Shown: positions 8,421 through 18,151 of the stretch, piece after piece | Position numbering within the stretch: position 1 is the first letter of the stretch | Layout of the letters: the number at the start of each line of letters is the position of its first letter | Assembly (NCBI RefSeq): GCF_947258925.1 | Contig: NZ_CAMYKG010000005.1 | Location: forward strand, 16,596-80,595 | From: an uncultured Eudoraea sp. | Lineage (GTDB): Bacteria > Bacteroidota > Bacteroidia > Flavobacteriales > Flavobacteriaceae | Direction of reading: 5' to 3' | DNA: 64,000 nt | Made by a program: the position numbers and the translations under genes | Notes under the pieces: generated by a model | The model's database searches: none | What the model saw: only the letters and a program-made list of their open reading frames with translations | What the model was told of the DNA's origin: nothing

Positions 8421-11400
8421 ATGAGAACAAATTTAAATGGAATCTTGACGCTACTTTTGGCGTTTGTTGTGCATTTATCATTTGCGCAAGACAAGACGAT
8501 TTCAGGTAAGGTCACTGATTTTGAAGGTTTACCTTTACCTGGTGTAAACATCTTGGTTGAAGGTACTACTACAGGTACTCAAACTGATTTCGATGGTTTA
8601 TACGAGATTAGAGCGCAAGAAGGTCAGGCGTTAATCTTTACCTACATTGGTCAAAAAGATGTGCGCGTCGTCATTGGAGCTGCTCTAAACTATGATGTGC
8701 AAATGCAGGAAGATGCGCAAGCCCTTGAAGAGGTTGTAGTAACAGCTCAGGGTATCAAACAGGAAAAAAAGGCATTAGGTTATGCCGTAACAACTGTTGA
8801 TTCTGAAGAACTGGAATCCAGGGCAGATACCGATATCGGTAAAATCCTTCGTGGTAAAGCCGCGGGTGTGAGGATTACAGGTACTGGTGGTGTTACAGGT
8901 AGTGGTACAAACATCGTTATCCGTGGGGCTTCATCTATTACAGGGAATAACCAACCCTTATTTATTGTTGATGGTATCCCTTTTGATGCTGGTTCAAATA
9001 CAGCGAACCAGGATGCATCTTCCGGTAGCTTCCAATCTGCTAACGTAGCCAGTAGGTTTGCTGATTTGGATCCTAATGATATAGAAAATGTAAACATCTT
9101 AAAGGGGCTTAGTGCAACGGCTATTTATGGTAGTGCTGGTCGTAATGGGGTAATCCTTATTACAACGAAATCCGGGGCAACGAGTAACAAGAAATTTGAG
9201 GTATCAGTAAATACCTCTATGTTCTTTAATGATGTTGTGCTTCCGGATTACCAGAATAACTGGGGTAATGGTTTCCAAAATGTTTATGGTGCCTTCTTTA
9301 GTAACTGGGGTGCAAACTTTGCAAGCCAGCGTACTATCCCGAATGCATTCAGGAATATGTTGTTGAACAATTTCGGGGTAGAACCTTCTGTTCTTTTCCC
9401 GGATCGCGCAGATTTGGACTCTCCGGAACAAGTATACAGACCTTATGATTCCCAAAAGGCCTTCTTCCGAACAGGTGCCATCAGCACGATCTCCGTTACG
9501 GCAGCAGGAAGTTTTGAAAAAGGTAATTATAGTGTTTCCTATGGTAATACGCAGGATCAGGGATTTATTCCCAATAACCGATTGATCAGAAATAACTTTT
9601 CAGTAGGTGGTACATATAGGTTTGATAATAAATTAACCGTCTCCGGTAAATTAAATTATGTTCAAAATGATATCTCATCACCATTTACTGATGCTTCTAC
9701 AGGTAGTGACGTAACAAGTTCTACTGCCGGTACAGGTGGTGTTAGTTCGATATGGAATATCTTATACCTGCCCAGGAGTGTTGATATCACAGAGCCATCC
9801 CAACATCCAATTACAGGGGAAAGCCTTTGGTATAGAGGGGGTAATGACAGAACCAATCCGGTTTGGACACTAAATAATACCAAATCCACGAACAATACGA
9901 ACAGGGCATTTGGGGCATTTAATGTCAAATATGATATCGCAGACTGGATTAATATAAATTGGAGAACCACTCTAGATAATGCAATTACTTCTTCTGAAAG
10001 ATCTATTAATAAAGGTTCTAATGATGGTCTGCATCCAAACGGTTATTTACAAACCACAGTTGCGAACAATACCATTTGGGATCATACCTTTTTCGCATCG
10101 GTGAATAAGTCCCTTGGCGAAAATTGGGGTATAAATGGTTCTCTAGGTCTAACGGCAAGACGAATTGTTTTTGAACGACAGGGTAATGAAAGCAGGGATC
10201 AGATAGTATTTGGTCTTCAAAATCATGCCAACTATGTAAACCATAGTCCAATAATTGAAGGAACCGCATTTCCTGCAAATACAACGGCTTATCAGCGAGA
10301 AACTGAAAGTAATAACCCGGCGGTATATGCTACTGCAACGGCAGATTACAAAGGATGGTTATTCTTAACTGCAAATGCAAGGGAAGATTGGTTTTCAGGT
10401 TTAGAAAAAGACAATAGAGCTCAATTCTCATGGGGTGCATCTGCTTCATGGATTCCTACTTTGACTTTTGCAGATATACGCTCACAAAATGGGCTTAACT
10501 ATTTAAAGGTAAGAGCATCTTATGGTACTGCTCCTGGTTTCCCAGGTCTGTATAGAACAAGAAATATCCTGAACTTAAACCCTGCGGCCTTCCAGTCAGC
10601 TAATGGAGCTACTGTTACAACAACAAGTGTTGATAACCTTTTAGCAAACTCGAATTTAACACCGGAACTATCTGAAGAAATAGAAGCTGGTATAGAGGCA
10701 AGATTTTTTGATAACCGCCTGGGATTTGACTTTACCTATTACACCAGGGAAACGAAAGATCAAATTATTAACAGACCCATCCCACCGGAAAGTGGATTTA
10801 CCACTACAACGGTAAACGCGGGTAATGTTACCAACAAAGGTGTTGAACTTGCTTTTGACGGGACCCCCGTTCAATCTGAAAACTGGACCTGGAATATAAA
10901 TGGTAATTATACAATTAATGAGAGTACCGTTTCAGGTTTAGAGGAAGGTGAACAAATCTATGTAGGTGGTATTTTTAATGTTCCTTCCAACCAGGCTATT
11001 AATGGGCAACCATTAGGTGTTGTCCTGGGAAGTGCTGTACTTAGAGATGATGCAGGAAATCGTTTGATAAATGAAAATGGTTACTGGATTCAGGATCCTG
11101 AGAACAGACTAATAGCGGATCCTAATCCGGACTGGTTCATGACAATAGGCACGAGTTTAAGGTTTAAATCTTTGACCTTGAGCATGCAGTGGGAATACCA
11201 GCAAGGTGGTGATATTGTATCTACAACTATTGGTGCTATTACCGGTAGGGGATTATCTCAGGAAACAGACTTTGACAGAACGCAAAGTATTATTTTACCT
11301 GGTATCAGACAATCCACCGGACAGCCAAATGACATTCAGACAACGGCTACTGAAGCATATTTCAATAACATAGGCTTTGGAACCGATGAGTTAACTGTCT

Positions 11401-11660
11401 TTGACGCTTCGCACATTAGACTTAGGGAATTATCATTGGCGTACACTATGCCCACTAAATTCCTGGATAAGACTCCATTTGGCAGTCTAATTGTTACACT
11501 GGTAGGTCAAAACCTATGGGTAGATGCTTATAACACTCCTGATAGTATTAATTTTGACCCTGAACTTAACAGTCTGGGTGTTGGAAACTCGAATGGATTG
11601 GATTATTTGACTTCCTGGAATTCCAGAAGATACGGTCTAAACCTGAAATTAACATTTTAA
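8421..11660 (+). CDS. SusC/RagA-family TonB-dependent outer membrane transporter
   Basis: A TonB-dependent receptor of about 1,079 residues using the ATG at 8421, which gives a clean signal peptide (MRTNLNGILTLLLAFVVHLSFAQ); the track start at 8316 is TTG and would bury that signal. After the signal comes a carboxypeptidase-regulatory-like domain (KTISGKVTDFEGLPLPGVNI), a TonB box-like EEVVVTAQG, a plug domain with IRGASSITGNNQPLFIVDG, and a long beta-barrel ending in LNLKLTF with the terminal aromatic residue of outer membrane proteins. It forms the barrel of a SusCD 'pedal-bin' importer with the SusD gene 13 bases downstream. Substrate cannot be told; no glycoside hydrolase lies nearby. Confidence 0.93.
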   Translation: MRTNLNGILTLLLAFVVHLSFAQDKTISGKVTDFEGLPLPGVNILVEGTTTGTQTDFDGLYEIRAQEGQALIFTYIGQKDVRVVIGAALNYDVQMQEDAQALEEVVVTAQGIKQEKKALGYAVTTVDSEELESRADTDIGKILRGKAAGVRITGTGGVTGSGTNIVIRGASSITGNNQPLFIVDGIPFDAGSNTANQDASSGSFQSANVASRFADLDPNDIENVNILKGLSATAIYGSAGRNGVILITTKSGATSNKKFEVSVNTSMFFNDVVLPDYQNNWGNGFQNVYGAFFSNWGANFASQRTIPNAFRNMLLNNFGVEPSVLFPDRADLDSPEQVYRPYDSQKAFFRTGAISTISVTAAGSFEKGNYSVSYGNTQDQGFIPNNRLIRNNFSVGGTYRFDNKLTVSGKLNYVQNDISSPFTDASTGSDVTSSTAGTGGVSSIWNILYLPRSVDITEPSQHPITGESLWYRGGNDRTNPVWTLNNTKSTNNTNRAFGAFNVKYDIADWININWRTTLDNAITSSERSINKGSNDGLHPNGYLQTTVANNTIWDHTFFASVNKSLGENWGINGSLGLTARRIVFERQGNESRDQIVFGLQNHANYVNHSPIIEGTAFPANTTAYQRETESNNPAVYATATADYKGWLFLTANAREDWFSGLEKDNRAQFSWGASASWIPTLTFADIRSQNGLNYLKVRASYGTAPGFPGLYRTRNILNLNPAAFQSANGATVTTTSVDNLLANSNLTPELSEEIEAGIEARFFDNRLGFDFTYYTRETKDQIINRPIPPESGFTTTTVNAGNVTNKGVELAFDGTPVQSENWTWNINGNYTINESTVSGLEEGEQIYVGGIFNVPSNQAINGQPLGVVLGSAVLRDDAGNRLINENGYWIQDPENRLIADPNPDWFMTIGTSLRFKSLTLSMQWEYQQGGDIVSTTIGAITGRGLSQETDFDRTQSIILPGIRQSTGQPNDIQTTATEAYFNNIGFGTDELTVFDASHIRLRELSLAYTMPTKFLDKTPFGSLIVTLVGQNLWVDAYNTPDSINFDPELNSLGVGNSNGLDYLTSWNSRRYGLNLKLTF

Positions 11661-11673
11661 AAAATAAATTGTA

Positions 11674-13338
11674 ATGAAGAATTATAGTAACAAATTATTT
11701 TCATTCATGCTACTTTTCGGACTTTTATGGTCTTGTGAAGTGGGTGAACTGGACTTAGTGACGAATCCAAATGCGCCCAGTCCGGACAATTTGGATGTAG
11801 ACTTTACTCTAAACAGCATACAGTTGAATTTTGGTGCATTCTTCTCGGAAGCAACTGAAGCTGGTGGTGAAGCGGTACGATTGGAATACATGTTCGATGA
11901 ATATGATGTAAACTTTAATAACACCAATGGTAATATTACTTCAATGTGGAGCAACGCATATGCAGAGGTATTACCGGATATTCAAACTTTGATCCCCATT
12001 GCGGAATCATCAGATCTTTATATTCATGCAGGGATTGCTAAAGTTATCAGAGCGTATACTTTAATGACCCTGGTAGACTTCTTTGGTGATGTGCCTTACA
12101 CTGAAGCTTTACTTGGGAATGAAAATTCATTTCCAACAGTAGATAGCGGACAGTTGGTTTACGACGGAGCTTTAGCCGATTTAAATGCAGCTCTTGCCGA
12201 TTTTGCTAAGGAATCATCTGCTGAACCTGATTTAGATTTGTATTATGACGGTGATATTGATTCCTGGATTAATTTAACCAACACGCTTAAGCTAAAATAT
12301 TATCTTAATCTTAGGTTAACCAACCAAGCTGCAGCAGCATCTAATATAGCGGCTCTTATAAATGGAGGAGATATTATCACTGGTCCGGAAGACGACTTTA
12401 AATTTACTTACGGAACAGCGCAATCTCCATTGAGTAAGCATCCATATTATATAGAGGAATACCAGGCAGCTAGCCCGGGTGAGTATATTACCAACTATAT
12501 GATGTGGGCCCTGGGTGTGGAAAAAGGATTGGATGATCCAAGACAACGCTTTTATGTGTACAGACAGGTTGATGAATTCCCTTCCGATCCAGCAACACTT
12601 AATAATGAAATTGACTGCTGGAACGATCCACGACCATCAACTTATCCACCTATTGATGCTATTTCGCCTGTACCCTTGGCATTCTGTTCTTTATTTGACA
12701 GAGGAGATGGTTATTGGGGTAGAAATCACTCCAACGCTGACGGAATTCCACCGGATAACCAAAAAAGAGCAACTTTTGGTCCCTATCCTATAGGAGGCCG
12801 GTATGATGACAACGATGCGGAAGCTATTGATGATGGAGACGGACTGGATGGCGCAGGTATCTGGCCAATAATGATGGATTCCTTTGTTTATTTCATGAGG
12901 GCTGAAGCAGCACTGTATTTAGGTACCAGTGATGACCCAAGAGCCATGTTGGAACAAGGTGTAAGATCATCTATCGCCACGGTTACCGGATTTTTGAATA
13001 CAGATAGTTTTACCAATGTACCGGATGATACAGATATTGAAGCCTATGTTACTTTTGTTTTAGGTTTATACGATGCAGCAGGATCAGCAGACGAAAGAAT
13101 GGCTGTTGTAGGTAAAGAATACTGGATAGCGTTGTTCGGAAACGGTGTAGAAGGGTATAACCTGTTAAAAAGATCTGGAACACCAATTAACTTGTCCCCT
13201 ACGCTATTGGGTACAAGTCCATTTCCAAGGACTTTCCTTTACCCAAATACATCTGTGGATAGGAACTTTAATATAAGCCAGAAATTATTAACGGATCAGA
13301 CCTTTTGGGATTCGAATGCTCCAGGCTTCATTTATTAA
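11674..13338 (+). CDS. SusD/RagB-family nutrient-binding outer membrane lipoprotein
   Basis: A 554-residue lipoprotein with a signal ending in the lipobox LLWSC (Cys about residue 21), followed by acidic residues typical of surface-exposed Bacteroidota lipoproteins. The body is helix-rich with TPR-like segments (KVIRAYTLMTLVDFFGDVPYTEAL is a hallmark SusD stretch, quoted in part: TLVDFFGDVPYTEA) and a C-terminal part with MMDSFVYFMRAEAAL. It acts as the lid that captures ligand over the SusC barrel. It is transcribed with susC upstream and the lipoprotein downstream. The family assignment is sure; it looks like the SusD-like subgroup often annotated SusD_like_2. The ligand is unknown. Confidence 0.92.
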   Translation: MKNYSNKLFSFMLLFGLLWSCEVGELDLVTNPNAPSPDNLDVDFTLNSIQLNFGAFFSEATEAGGEAVRLEYMFDEYDVNFNNTNGNITSMWSNAYAEVLPDIQTLIPIAESSDLYIHAGIAKVIRAYTLMTLVDFFGDVPYTEALLGNENSFPTVDSGQLVYDGALADLNAALADFAKESSAEPDLDLYYDGDIDSWINLTNTLKLKYYLNLRLTNQAAAASNIAALINGGDIITGPEDDFKFTYGTAQSPLSKHPYYIEEYQAASPGEYITNYMMWALGVEKGLDDPRQRFYVYRQVDEFPSDPATLNNEIDCWNDPRPSTYPPIDAISPVPLAFCSLFDRGDGYWGRNHSNADGIPPDNQKRATFGPYPIGGRYDDNDAEAIDDGDGLDGAGIWPIMMDSFVYFMRAEAALYLGTSDDPRAMLEQGVRSSIATVTGFLNTDSFTNVPDDTDIEAYVTFVLGLYDAAGSADERMAVVGKEYWIALFGNGVEGYNLLKRSGTPINLSPTLLGTSPFPRTFLYPNTSVDRNFNISQKLLTDQTFWDSNAPGFIY

Positions 13339-13357
13339 CTAAAAAAAAGATACAGCA

Positions 13358-14272
13358 ATGAAAAGTAACTTTTTAAAATCAATAGTATATATAGTCGCTC
13401 TGGGAATGCTCGTATTCTCTTGTTCGACTCAAACCGAGAAATTGCCGGTTGACTTTGAGACCTTAGTGGTTTCCGGTGGCGCATTTGCTTCGCAGATAGC
13501 ATCTGAAGGTTCAACGGATATTAACAGGGATGATGCGTCAAGTTCATCTTTCTCTAAAACCTATACACTAACAACACCTGCACCTGCACTGGGTTCAGAT
13601 GTTAACCTGGTAGAATTATTTGTAAGCTTCTCAGGAGCAAACTTAAATGTAGATGAAGTGTTATATTCATCTGCAGGTACTGCAGACTTTGACACTTCCA
13701 GTGGAGGTTATCCTGAGGTGTCCTTTAGTGTTGCGGGTGATCAGGTTTTGAGTAGCCTGGGACTTGTTCCAGCTCAATTGGAAGGTGGAGATAGTTTTAA
13801 CTTCCGCCTTGCATTGACTACTCCTAAGGGAACATTTTCTGACGTTAGTGCTAACTTTGATAACCAATCTGCAGACCATAGATTTTCATCAACAGTAGTT
13901 TGCTTGCCTCCTATTATTCCGGCAGGAGACTATGTCGTGGCTATGGTAGATACCTTTGGTGATGGTTGGCAGACAACTACTGCATCAGGAGGAGATCCAA
14001 TCACGATCACCTTGAGTTCAGGAGACGTTCTTGAAGTTGGTATGTGCACCATTTATGAGGCATCAGCATTTGCTTGTGTTGATGGACCGTCGCAGGCCTC
14101 TGATGTTGTAACCATCCCGGCTGGAATTACTTCAGCAGAATGGTTCTTCCCAGGAGATACATACGGAGAAATATCGTTTACTATAACGGGTCCAAATAGT
14201 GGAGAGATTATATATGACTCTCCGCAGGGAGCAGCAGCAGGAGTTCTTGCACTGAATTTGTGTAACGAATAA
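13358..14272 (+). CDS. Third lipoprotein of the SusCD operon, unknown function
   Basis: A 304-residue protein with a lipoprotein signal (LVFSCSTQTEK, Cys about residue 22). I do not recognise the family with certainty. It is Ser/Thr/Gly-rich and predicted beta-rich, with two Ig/PKD-like halves. The second half contains VAMVDTFGDGWQTTT, resembling the 'DxFGDGW' segment seen in secreted Bacteroidota surface proteins, and two pairs of Cys that could form disulfides. It follows susD by 19 bases and is closed by a strong terminator, so it is the third gene of the operon and may be an accessory ligand-binding protein in the place of SusE/F. This role is inference. Confidence 0.7.
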   Translation: MKSNFLKSIVYIVALGMLVFSCSTQTEKLPVDFETLVVSGGAFASQIASEGSTDINRDDASSSSFSKTYTLTTPAPALGSDVNLVELFVSFSGANLNVDEVLYSSAGTADFDTSSGGYPEVSFSVAGDQVLSSLGLVPAQLEGGDSFNFRLALTTPKGTFSDVSANFDNQSADHRFSSTVVCLPPIIPAGDYVVAMVDTFGDGWQTTTASGGDPITITLSSGDVLEVGMCTIYEASAFACVDGPSQASDVVTIPAGITSAEWFFPGDTYGEISFTITGPNSGEIIYDSPQGAAAGVLALNLCNE

Positions 14273-14292
14273 GTTCTGTAATAATAGTATTG

Positions 14293-14325
14293 AAAAGCCG
14301 CTTGTAACCAAGCGGCTTTTCTTTT
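14293..14325 (+). terminator. Intrinsic terminator of the susCD operon
   Basis: AAAAGCCGCTTG-TAAC-CAAGCGGCTTTT is a perfect 12-base-pair stem with a four-base loop, followed by CTTTT. It lies about 20 bases after the third lipoprotein gene. Confidence 0.9.
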
Positions 14326-14386
14326 GGTCTTCTTTTAAATTTTGTATAACTAAATGAAAAGTACTAATTTTAGAAAAAACAGGATT

Positions 14387-15112
14387 ATGAAACATGTAGA
14401 AAATGGCATCTCACTTATTGTGCTGATCGGCTTTTTAATAAGCTTCGGGACCACTTCTGCACAAGCGGTTTATAAAGGAAATCACAACTTTGAAAGTACC
14501 TCACAGATTTTTGATATTATTGAGGACAAACTCATGGAAGATAAAGAAATTATCTATGATATGCGCGAAGTAATAGGTAGCCCCTACCTAACAGAGGAAT
14601 TTGTCCGAGGATCATTATTTTTAAATGAAAAGAACTACGGGGACTATTTATTTCGCTACAATATCTTTCGGGATGATGTGGAATTTAAAAAAGATCCCTA
14701 TGCCCCAATTGAATCTGTAAAGAAAATAGAAGGTATTGTTGTTAAGCTGGAGGATAATACCAAGATAACTGTTCAAACCCTGACCATTGACACCAATACC
14801 TATGAACGAAAGTTCCTGGTTGAAGTTGTTGATGGAAATTATCAATTAAATAAATTGGTAAGAGCTAAATTTACCGCTCCTAAAAAAGCTGAAACGCCAA
14901 TGTCTAGCGATATAAAGGCCAAGTTTACTAAAGTTGAAGAGTTTTATGTAATCAATGAAGATAAGATCGAAAAATTGGGTAACAAAAAGAAGGATCTTAA
15001 AAAACAATTTCCTGATGAAAGCGATAAAATGATGGCATTTGTAAACAAGGAAAAAATTAATCTTAAAAAAGAGGATGACCTTATAAAATTATTTCAATAC
15101 ATGAATAATTAA
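14387..15112 (+). CDS. Secreted protein of unknown function
   Basis: About 241 residues from the ATG at 14387 (the track start 14354 adds 11 residues before the signal). A hydrophobic N-terminus (GISLIVLIGFLISFGTTSAQA) reads as a Sec signal peptide with an AQA cleavage site. The rest is charged, Lys/Glu-rich and probably alpha/beta; no catalytic motif is visible. It carries its own terminator and stands alone between the susCD terminator and rlmB. I do not recognise a named family. Confidence 0.65.
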   Translation: MKHVENGISLIVLIGFLISFGTTSAQAVYKGNHNFESTSQIFDIIEDKLMEDKEIIYDMREVIGSPYLTEEFVRGSLFLNEKNYGDYLFRYNIFRDDVEFKKDPYAPIESVKKIEGIVVKLEDNTKITVQTLTIDTNTYERKFLVEVVDGNYQLNKLVRAKFTAPKKAETPMSSDIKAKFTKVEEFYVINEDKIEKLGNKKKDLKKQFPDESDKMMAFVNKEKINLKKEDDLIKLFQYMNN

Positions 15113-15133
15113 TAAGATTTAACTTTTATAATT

Positions 15134-15166
15134 AAAACCATCCTTGAATTTAAGGATGGTTTTTTA
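15134..15166 (+). terminator. Intrinsic terminator after the secreted protein gene
   Basis: AAAACCATCCTT-GAATTT-AAGGATGGTTTT is a perfect 12-base-pair stem with a six-base loop, followed by TT and A/T sequence. It lies only about 15 bases upstream of rlmB, so rlmB must start from a promoter inside or right after it (TACCTTTA at 15169-15176 is a near match to the -7 box). Confidence 0.88.
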
Positions 15167-15180
15167 TTTACCTTTAAGGC

Positions 15181-15918
15181 ATGCAAAAAACTTCCCGAAT
15201 TTATGGCATAAGAGCCGTAATTGAAGCTATTAATTCTAAAAATACAATAGATAAGATATTCATTCAAAAGGGCCTGGGTGGAAGTCTTTATAAAGAATTA
15301 GAATCCCTTATCCGGGAAAATGGAATTAGTTTCTCCTATGTCCCTGTGGAAAAACTCAACAGACTTACTAAAAACAACCATCAGGGGGTTATTGCAAATA
15401 TTTCACCCATCGAATTCCACAACTTTGAAAGCTTAGTAGAGGAGGTAATTAAAAGTAAAGAACATCCATTGTTTCTTCTTTTGGATCAATTGTCTGACGT
15501 CAGAAATTTTGGGGCGATAATACGAACCGCAGAATGTACCGGTGTTGATGGAATAATCATTCAAAAAAAGGGAGCTGCTCCTGTGACTGAAGACACTATT
15601 AAAACCTCTGCAGGTGCCGCTTTTAAGGTGCCAATTGCTAAAATAGACCATCTGAAAGACGCCGTTTTCTACTTACAGGCTTCCGGCATACAAGTGACTG
15701 CAGCTACAGAAAAAACAGAAAACAGTATTTACGATTTAGATTTTAAAACCCCTTGTGCAATTATTATGGGCTCAGAAGATTCCGGGATATCCCCTTCAAT
15801 TCTTAAAGCTGTTGATCACAAAGCAAAGCTTCCCCTTTTAGGTGAAATAGCATCTCTGAATGTATCTGTCGCCTGTGGTGTTTTTTTATATGAAGTAGTA
15901 AGACAAAGATCTCTATAA
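15181..15918 (+). CDS. rlmB: 23S rRNA 2'-O-methyltransferase (TrmH/SpoU family, RlmB type)
   Basis: A 245-residue SPOUT methyltransferase. The N-terminal substrate-binding part has RIYGIRAVIEAI. The catalytic knot domain carries motif 1 (DVRNFGAIIRTAEC), motif 2 (IIMGSEDSGISP) and motif 3 (EIASLNVSVACGV). RlmB methylates the 2'-OH of G2251 in the P-loop of 23S rRNA with SAM. Its stop lies one base from the convergent rhomboid gene. Other TrmH-like substrates cannot be fully excluded, but length and motifs fit RlmB best. Confidence 0.88.
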   Translation: MQKTSRIYGIRAVIEAINSKNTIDKIFIQKGLGGSLYKELESLIRENGISFSYVPVEKLNRLTKNNHQGVIANISPIEFHNFESLVEEVIKSKEHPLFLLLDQLSDVRNFGAIIRTAECTGVDGIIIQKKGAAPVTEDTIKTSAGAAFKVPIAKIDHLKDAVFYLQASGIQVTAATEKTENSIYDLDFKTPCAIIMGSEDSGISPSILKAVDHKAKLPLLGEIASLNVSVACGVFLYEVVRQRSL

Positions 15919-15919
15919 C

Positions 15920-16666
15920 CTAATTTTTAGAGTCTTTTGTTTTATCCTTTATAAAATGATACGTTATTTTGACTTCTGCGTTTTCTGAGGCTTCCGGTTC
16001 ATCCATGTTTTCAATAAAATTACCCTCTTCATCAAAATGCCTTAAAAACGGATCCTCTTCTTCATTATAATGCTCTGATTCCCATATGTATTTTTTAGGT
16101 TCTGGAACCCTGGCCTTTAGAATCAGCGCTAGAAATAAACCAGTTATAAAGCCCGACAAGTGTCCCTCCCAGGAAATAGCCTCCTCAATTGGAAATATAA
16201 ACCACAATAAACTTCCATAAATGAATACAACCATCATTGAAAGTGCCACCAGCCTGTAGTACTTGGTGAAGATACCTTTGAAAAATATGAAGCTGGCTAA
16301 GACATAGATGACCCCACTGGCTCCGATATGATAGGACGGCCTGCCAATGATCCAGGTTAACAAACCCGAAATAAGTACCCCCCAGAATAATACCTTAAAA
16401 GCGCTTTTTCTGTAGAAATAAACAAGGGAAGCCGTTAAGACGGCTATCGGTATTGTATTATTGTAGAGATGTTCAATTGACCCATGGATAAAAGGACTGA
16501 AAAATACACCTCTCAATCCGCTTAGTCTGCGCGGAAATACCCCATATTGATTAAGATTTACCTGGTACCGTATCTCAATCCAAAAAACAGTCCATATTAC
16601 TAATATGGAAATCATTGGAACAAGCAATACCTTGTTCGAAAATTTAAAATAGGTCTCCTCCGACAT
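15920..16666 (-). CDS. Rhomboid family intramembrane serine protease
   Basis: A 248-residue protein with about six hydrophobic segments. Rhomboid features are visible: the EHLYNN motif (His66, Asn70) giving the oxyanion region, catalytic Ser117 in GASG, and His169 in EGHLSG. A soluble acidic C-terminal tail of about 60 residues follows the last membrane segment. Rhomboids cleave transmembrane substrates within the inner membrane; the substrate is unknown. It is convergent with rlmB and divergent from rarA. Catalytic residues are intact, so it should be active. Confidence 0.88.
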   Translation of the reverse strand: MSEETYFKFSNKVLLVPMISILVIWTVFWIEIRYQVNLNQYGVFPRRLSGLRGVFFSPFIHGSIEHLYNNTIPIAVLTASLVYFYRKSAFKVLFWGVLISGLLTWIIGRPSYHIGASGVIYVLASFIFFKGIFTKYYRLVALSMMVVFIYGSLLWFIFPIEEAISWEGHLSGFITGLFLALILKARVPEPKKYIWESEHYNEEEDPFLRHFDEEGNFIENMDEPEASENAEVKITYHFIKDKTKDSKN

Positions 16667-16802
16667 AAGATCAAATTACATTTTATTTCTTCAAATTATT
16701 GGCCATACATTCAAAACATGATAAATTGTCATAATATTGTTTAATACAATTAATTTCTGATAAGCATTTAAAAAAGGCTATTATCAATTGGAACCGCAGA
16801 TT

Positions 16803-16810
16803 TAACTTTG
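16803..16810 (+). promoter_or_regulatory. -7 promoter box upstream of rarA
   Basis: TAACTTTG matches TAnnTTTG, 70 bases upstream of the rarA ATG. TTA (not TTG) lies 19 bases further upstream, so the -33 element is imperfect. Confidence 0.4.
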
Positions 16811-16879
16811 TTGTTTTAACCGTTTTCCTATTGATTGGGTTATCAAACAAGGTTAAAACGTATTTATTACATTTATCAT

Positions 16880-18151
16880 ATGAATGAACCCCTGGCAGAG
16901 CGGGTTAGGCCTAAAACCCTTGCAGAGTACATTAGTCAGCACCATTTAGTAGGTGCGGATGGATCACTAACATCCCAAATAAAGAATGGCGTAATTCCTT
17001 CCCTGATTCTATGGGGTCCGCCCGGTACAGGTAAGACAACCCTGGCCAATATTATTGCCAATGAAAGTCAGCGTCCATTTTATACCCTAAGTGCAATAAA
17101 CAGCGGGGTTAAGGATATAAGGGAAATTATAGACAAAGCAAAACAAAGTGGTGGGTTGTTCACTTCCAAAAATCCAATTCTGTTTATTGATGAAATCCAT
17201 CGTTTTAGTAAATCACAGCAGGACTCTTTATTAGGAGCTGTGGAGAAAGGTTGGGTTACCTTAATTGGGGCCACCACAGAAAATCCCAGTTTTGAAGTAA
17301 TTCCGGCCCTTTTGTCTCGTTGCCAGGTTTATATATTACATTCTTTTGGGAAAAAGGACCTCGAGGCCTTATTGCAAAGAGCAATGAATGAAGATTCGAT
17401 AATAAAATCGAAAAATATTGAGTTGCGGGAAACAGAAGCTTTATTAAGACTTTCAGGCGGTGATGGCAGAAAATTATTAAACATATTCGAACTCGTGGTC
17501 ACATCTGAAGATAAAGAAGAAGTTGTAATCACCGATGCGCTGGTCATGCATAAGGTCCAGAAAAACACGGTATTATACGACAAAACCGGTGAACAACATT
17601 ACGATATCATATCGGCTTTAATAAAATCGATACGGGGAAGTGATCCCAATGGTGCTGTCTATTGGCTGGCCAGAATGATAGAAGGAGGGGAAGATGTAAA
17701 ATTTATCGCCAGACGTTTGCTGATCTCGGCATCCGAGGACATAGGTTTAGCAAATCCTACGGCTTTGGTTATTGCTAATTCTACTTTTCAGGCAGTTAGC
17801 AGTATTGGGTATCCGGAAGCTCAGATTCTTCTAAGTCAGTGTACCATTTACCTTGCTACCTCACCAAAGAGTAATGCAAGTTATATGGCAATAAAAAAGG
17901 CCCGGGCATCAATTCAGGATACAGGGGATTTATCTGTTCCACTCCATTTGAGGAATGCTCCAACCAAATTAATGAAAGACTTAGGTTACGGCGAAGACTA
18001 TAAATACGCCCATGACTATGAGGGTAATTTTACCGATCTGGAATTTTTACCTGACGAATTAAAGGGGACATCTTTTTATATCCCCGGTAAGAATAAAAGA
18101 GAGCTGGCTCTTAAAGAATTTCTGGATAAAAGATGGAAGGATAAATACTAA
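16880..18151 (+). CDS. rarA: Replication-associated recombination protein A (AAA+ ATPase)
   Basis: About 423 residues from the ATG at 16880 ([17 protein letters not shown], the family N-terminus); the track start at 16835 is TTG and adds an unrelated leader. Walker [11 protein letters not shown] (Lys about 52), Walker [16 protein letters not shown], sensor GATTENPSF and the MgsA/WRNIP1 C-terminal tetramerisation domain are present. RarA/MgsA acts at stalled replication forks. Its stop overlaps the convergent downstream gene by four bases. Confidence 0.93.
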   Translation: MNEPLAERVRPKTLAEYISQHHLVGADGSLTSQIKNGVIPSLILWGPPGTGKTTLANIIANESQRPFYTLSAINSGVKDIREIIDKAKQSGGLFTSKNPILFIDEIHRFSKSQQDSLLGAVEKGWVTLIGATTENPSFEVIPALLSRCQVYILHSFGKKDLEALLQRAMNEDSIIKSKNIELRETEALLRLSGGDGRKLLNIFELVVTSEDKEEVVITDALVMHKVQKNTVLYDKTGEQHYDIISALIKSIRGSDPNGAVYWLARMIEGGEDVKFIARRLLISASEDIGLANPTALVIANSTFQAVSSIGYPEAQILLSQCTIYLATSPKSNASYMAIKKARASIQDTGDLSVPLHLRNAPTKLMKDLGYGEDYKYAHDYEGNFTDLEFLPDELKGTSFYIPGKNKRELALKEFLDKRWKDKY

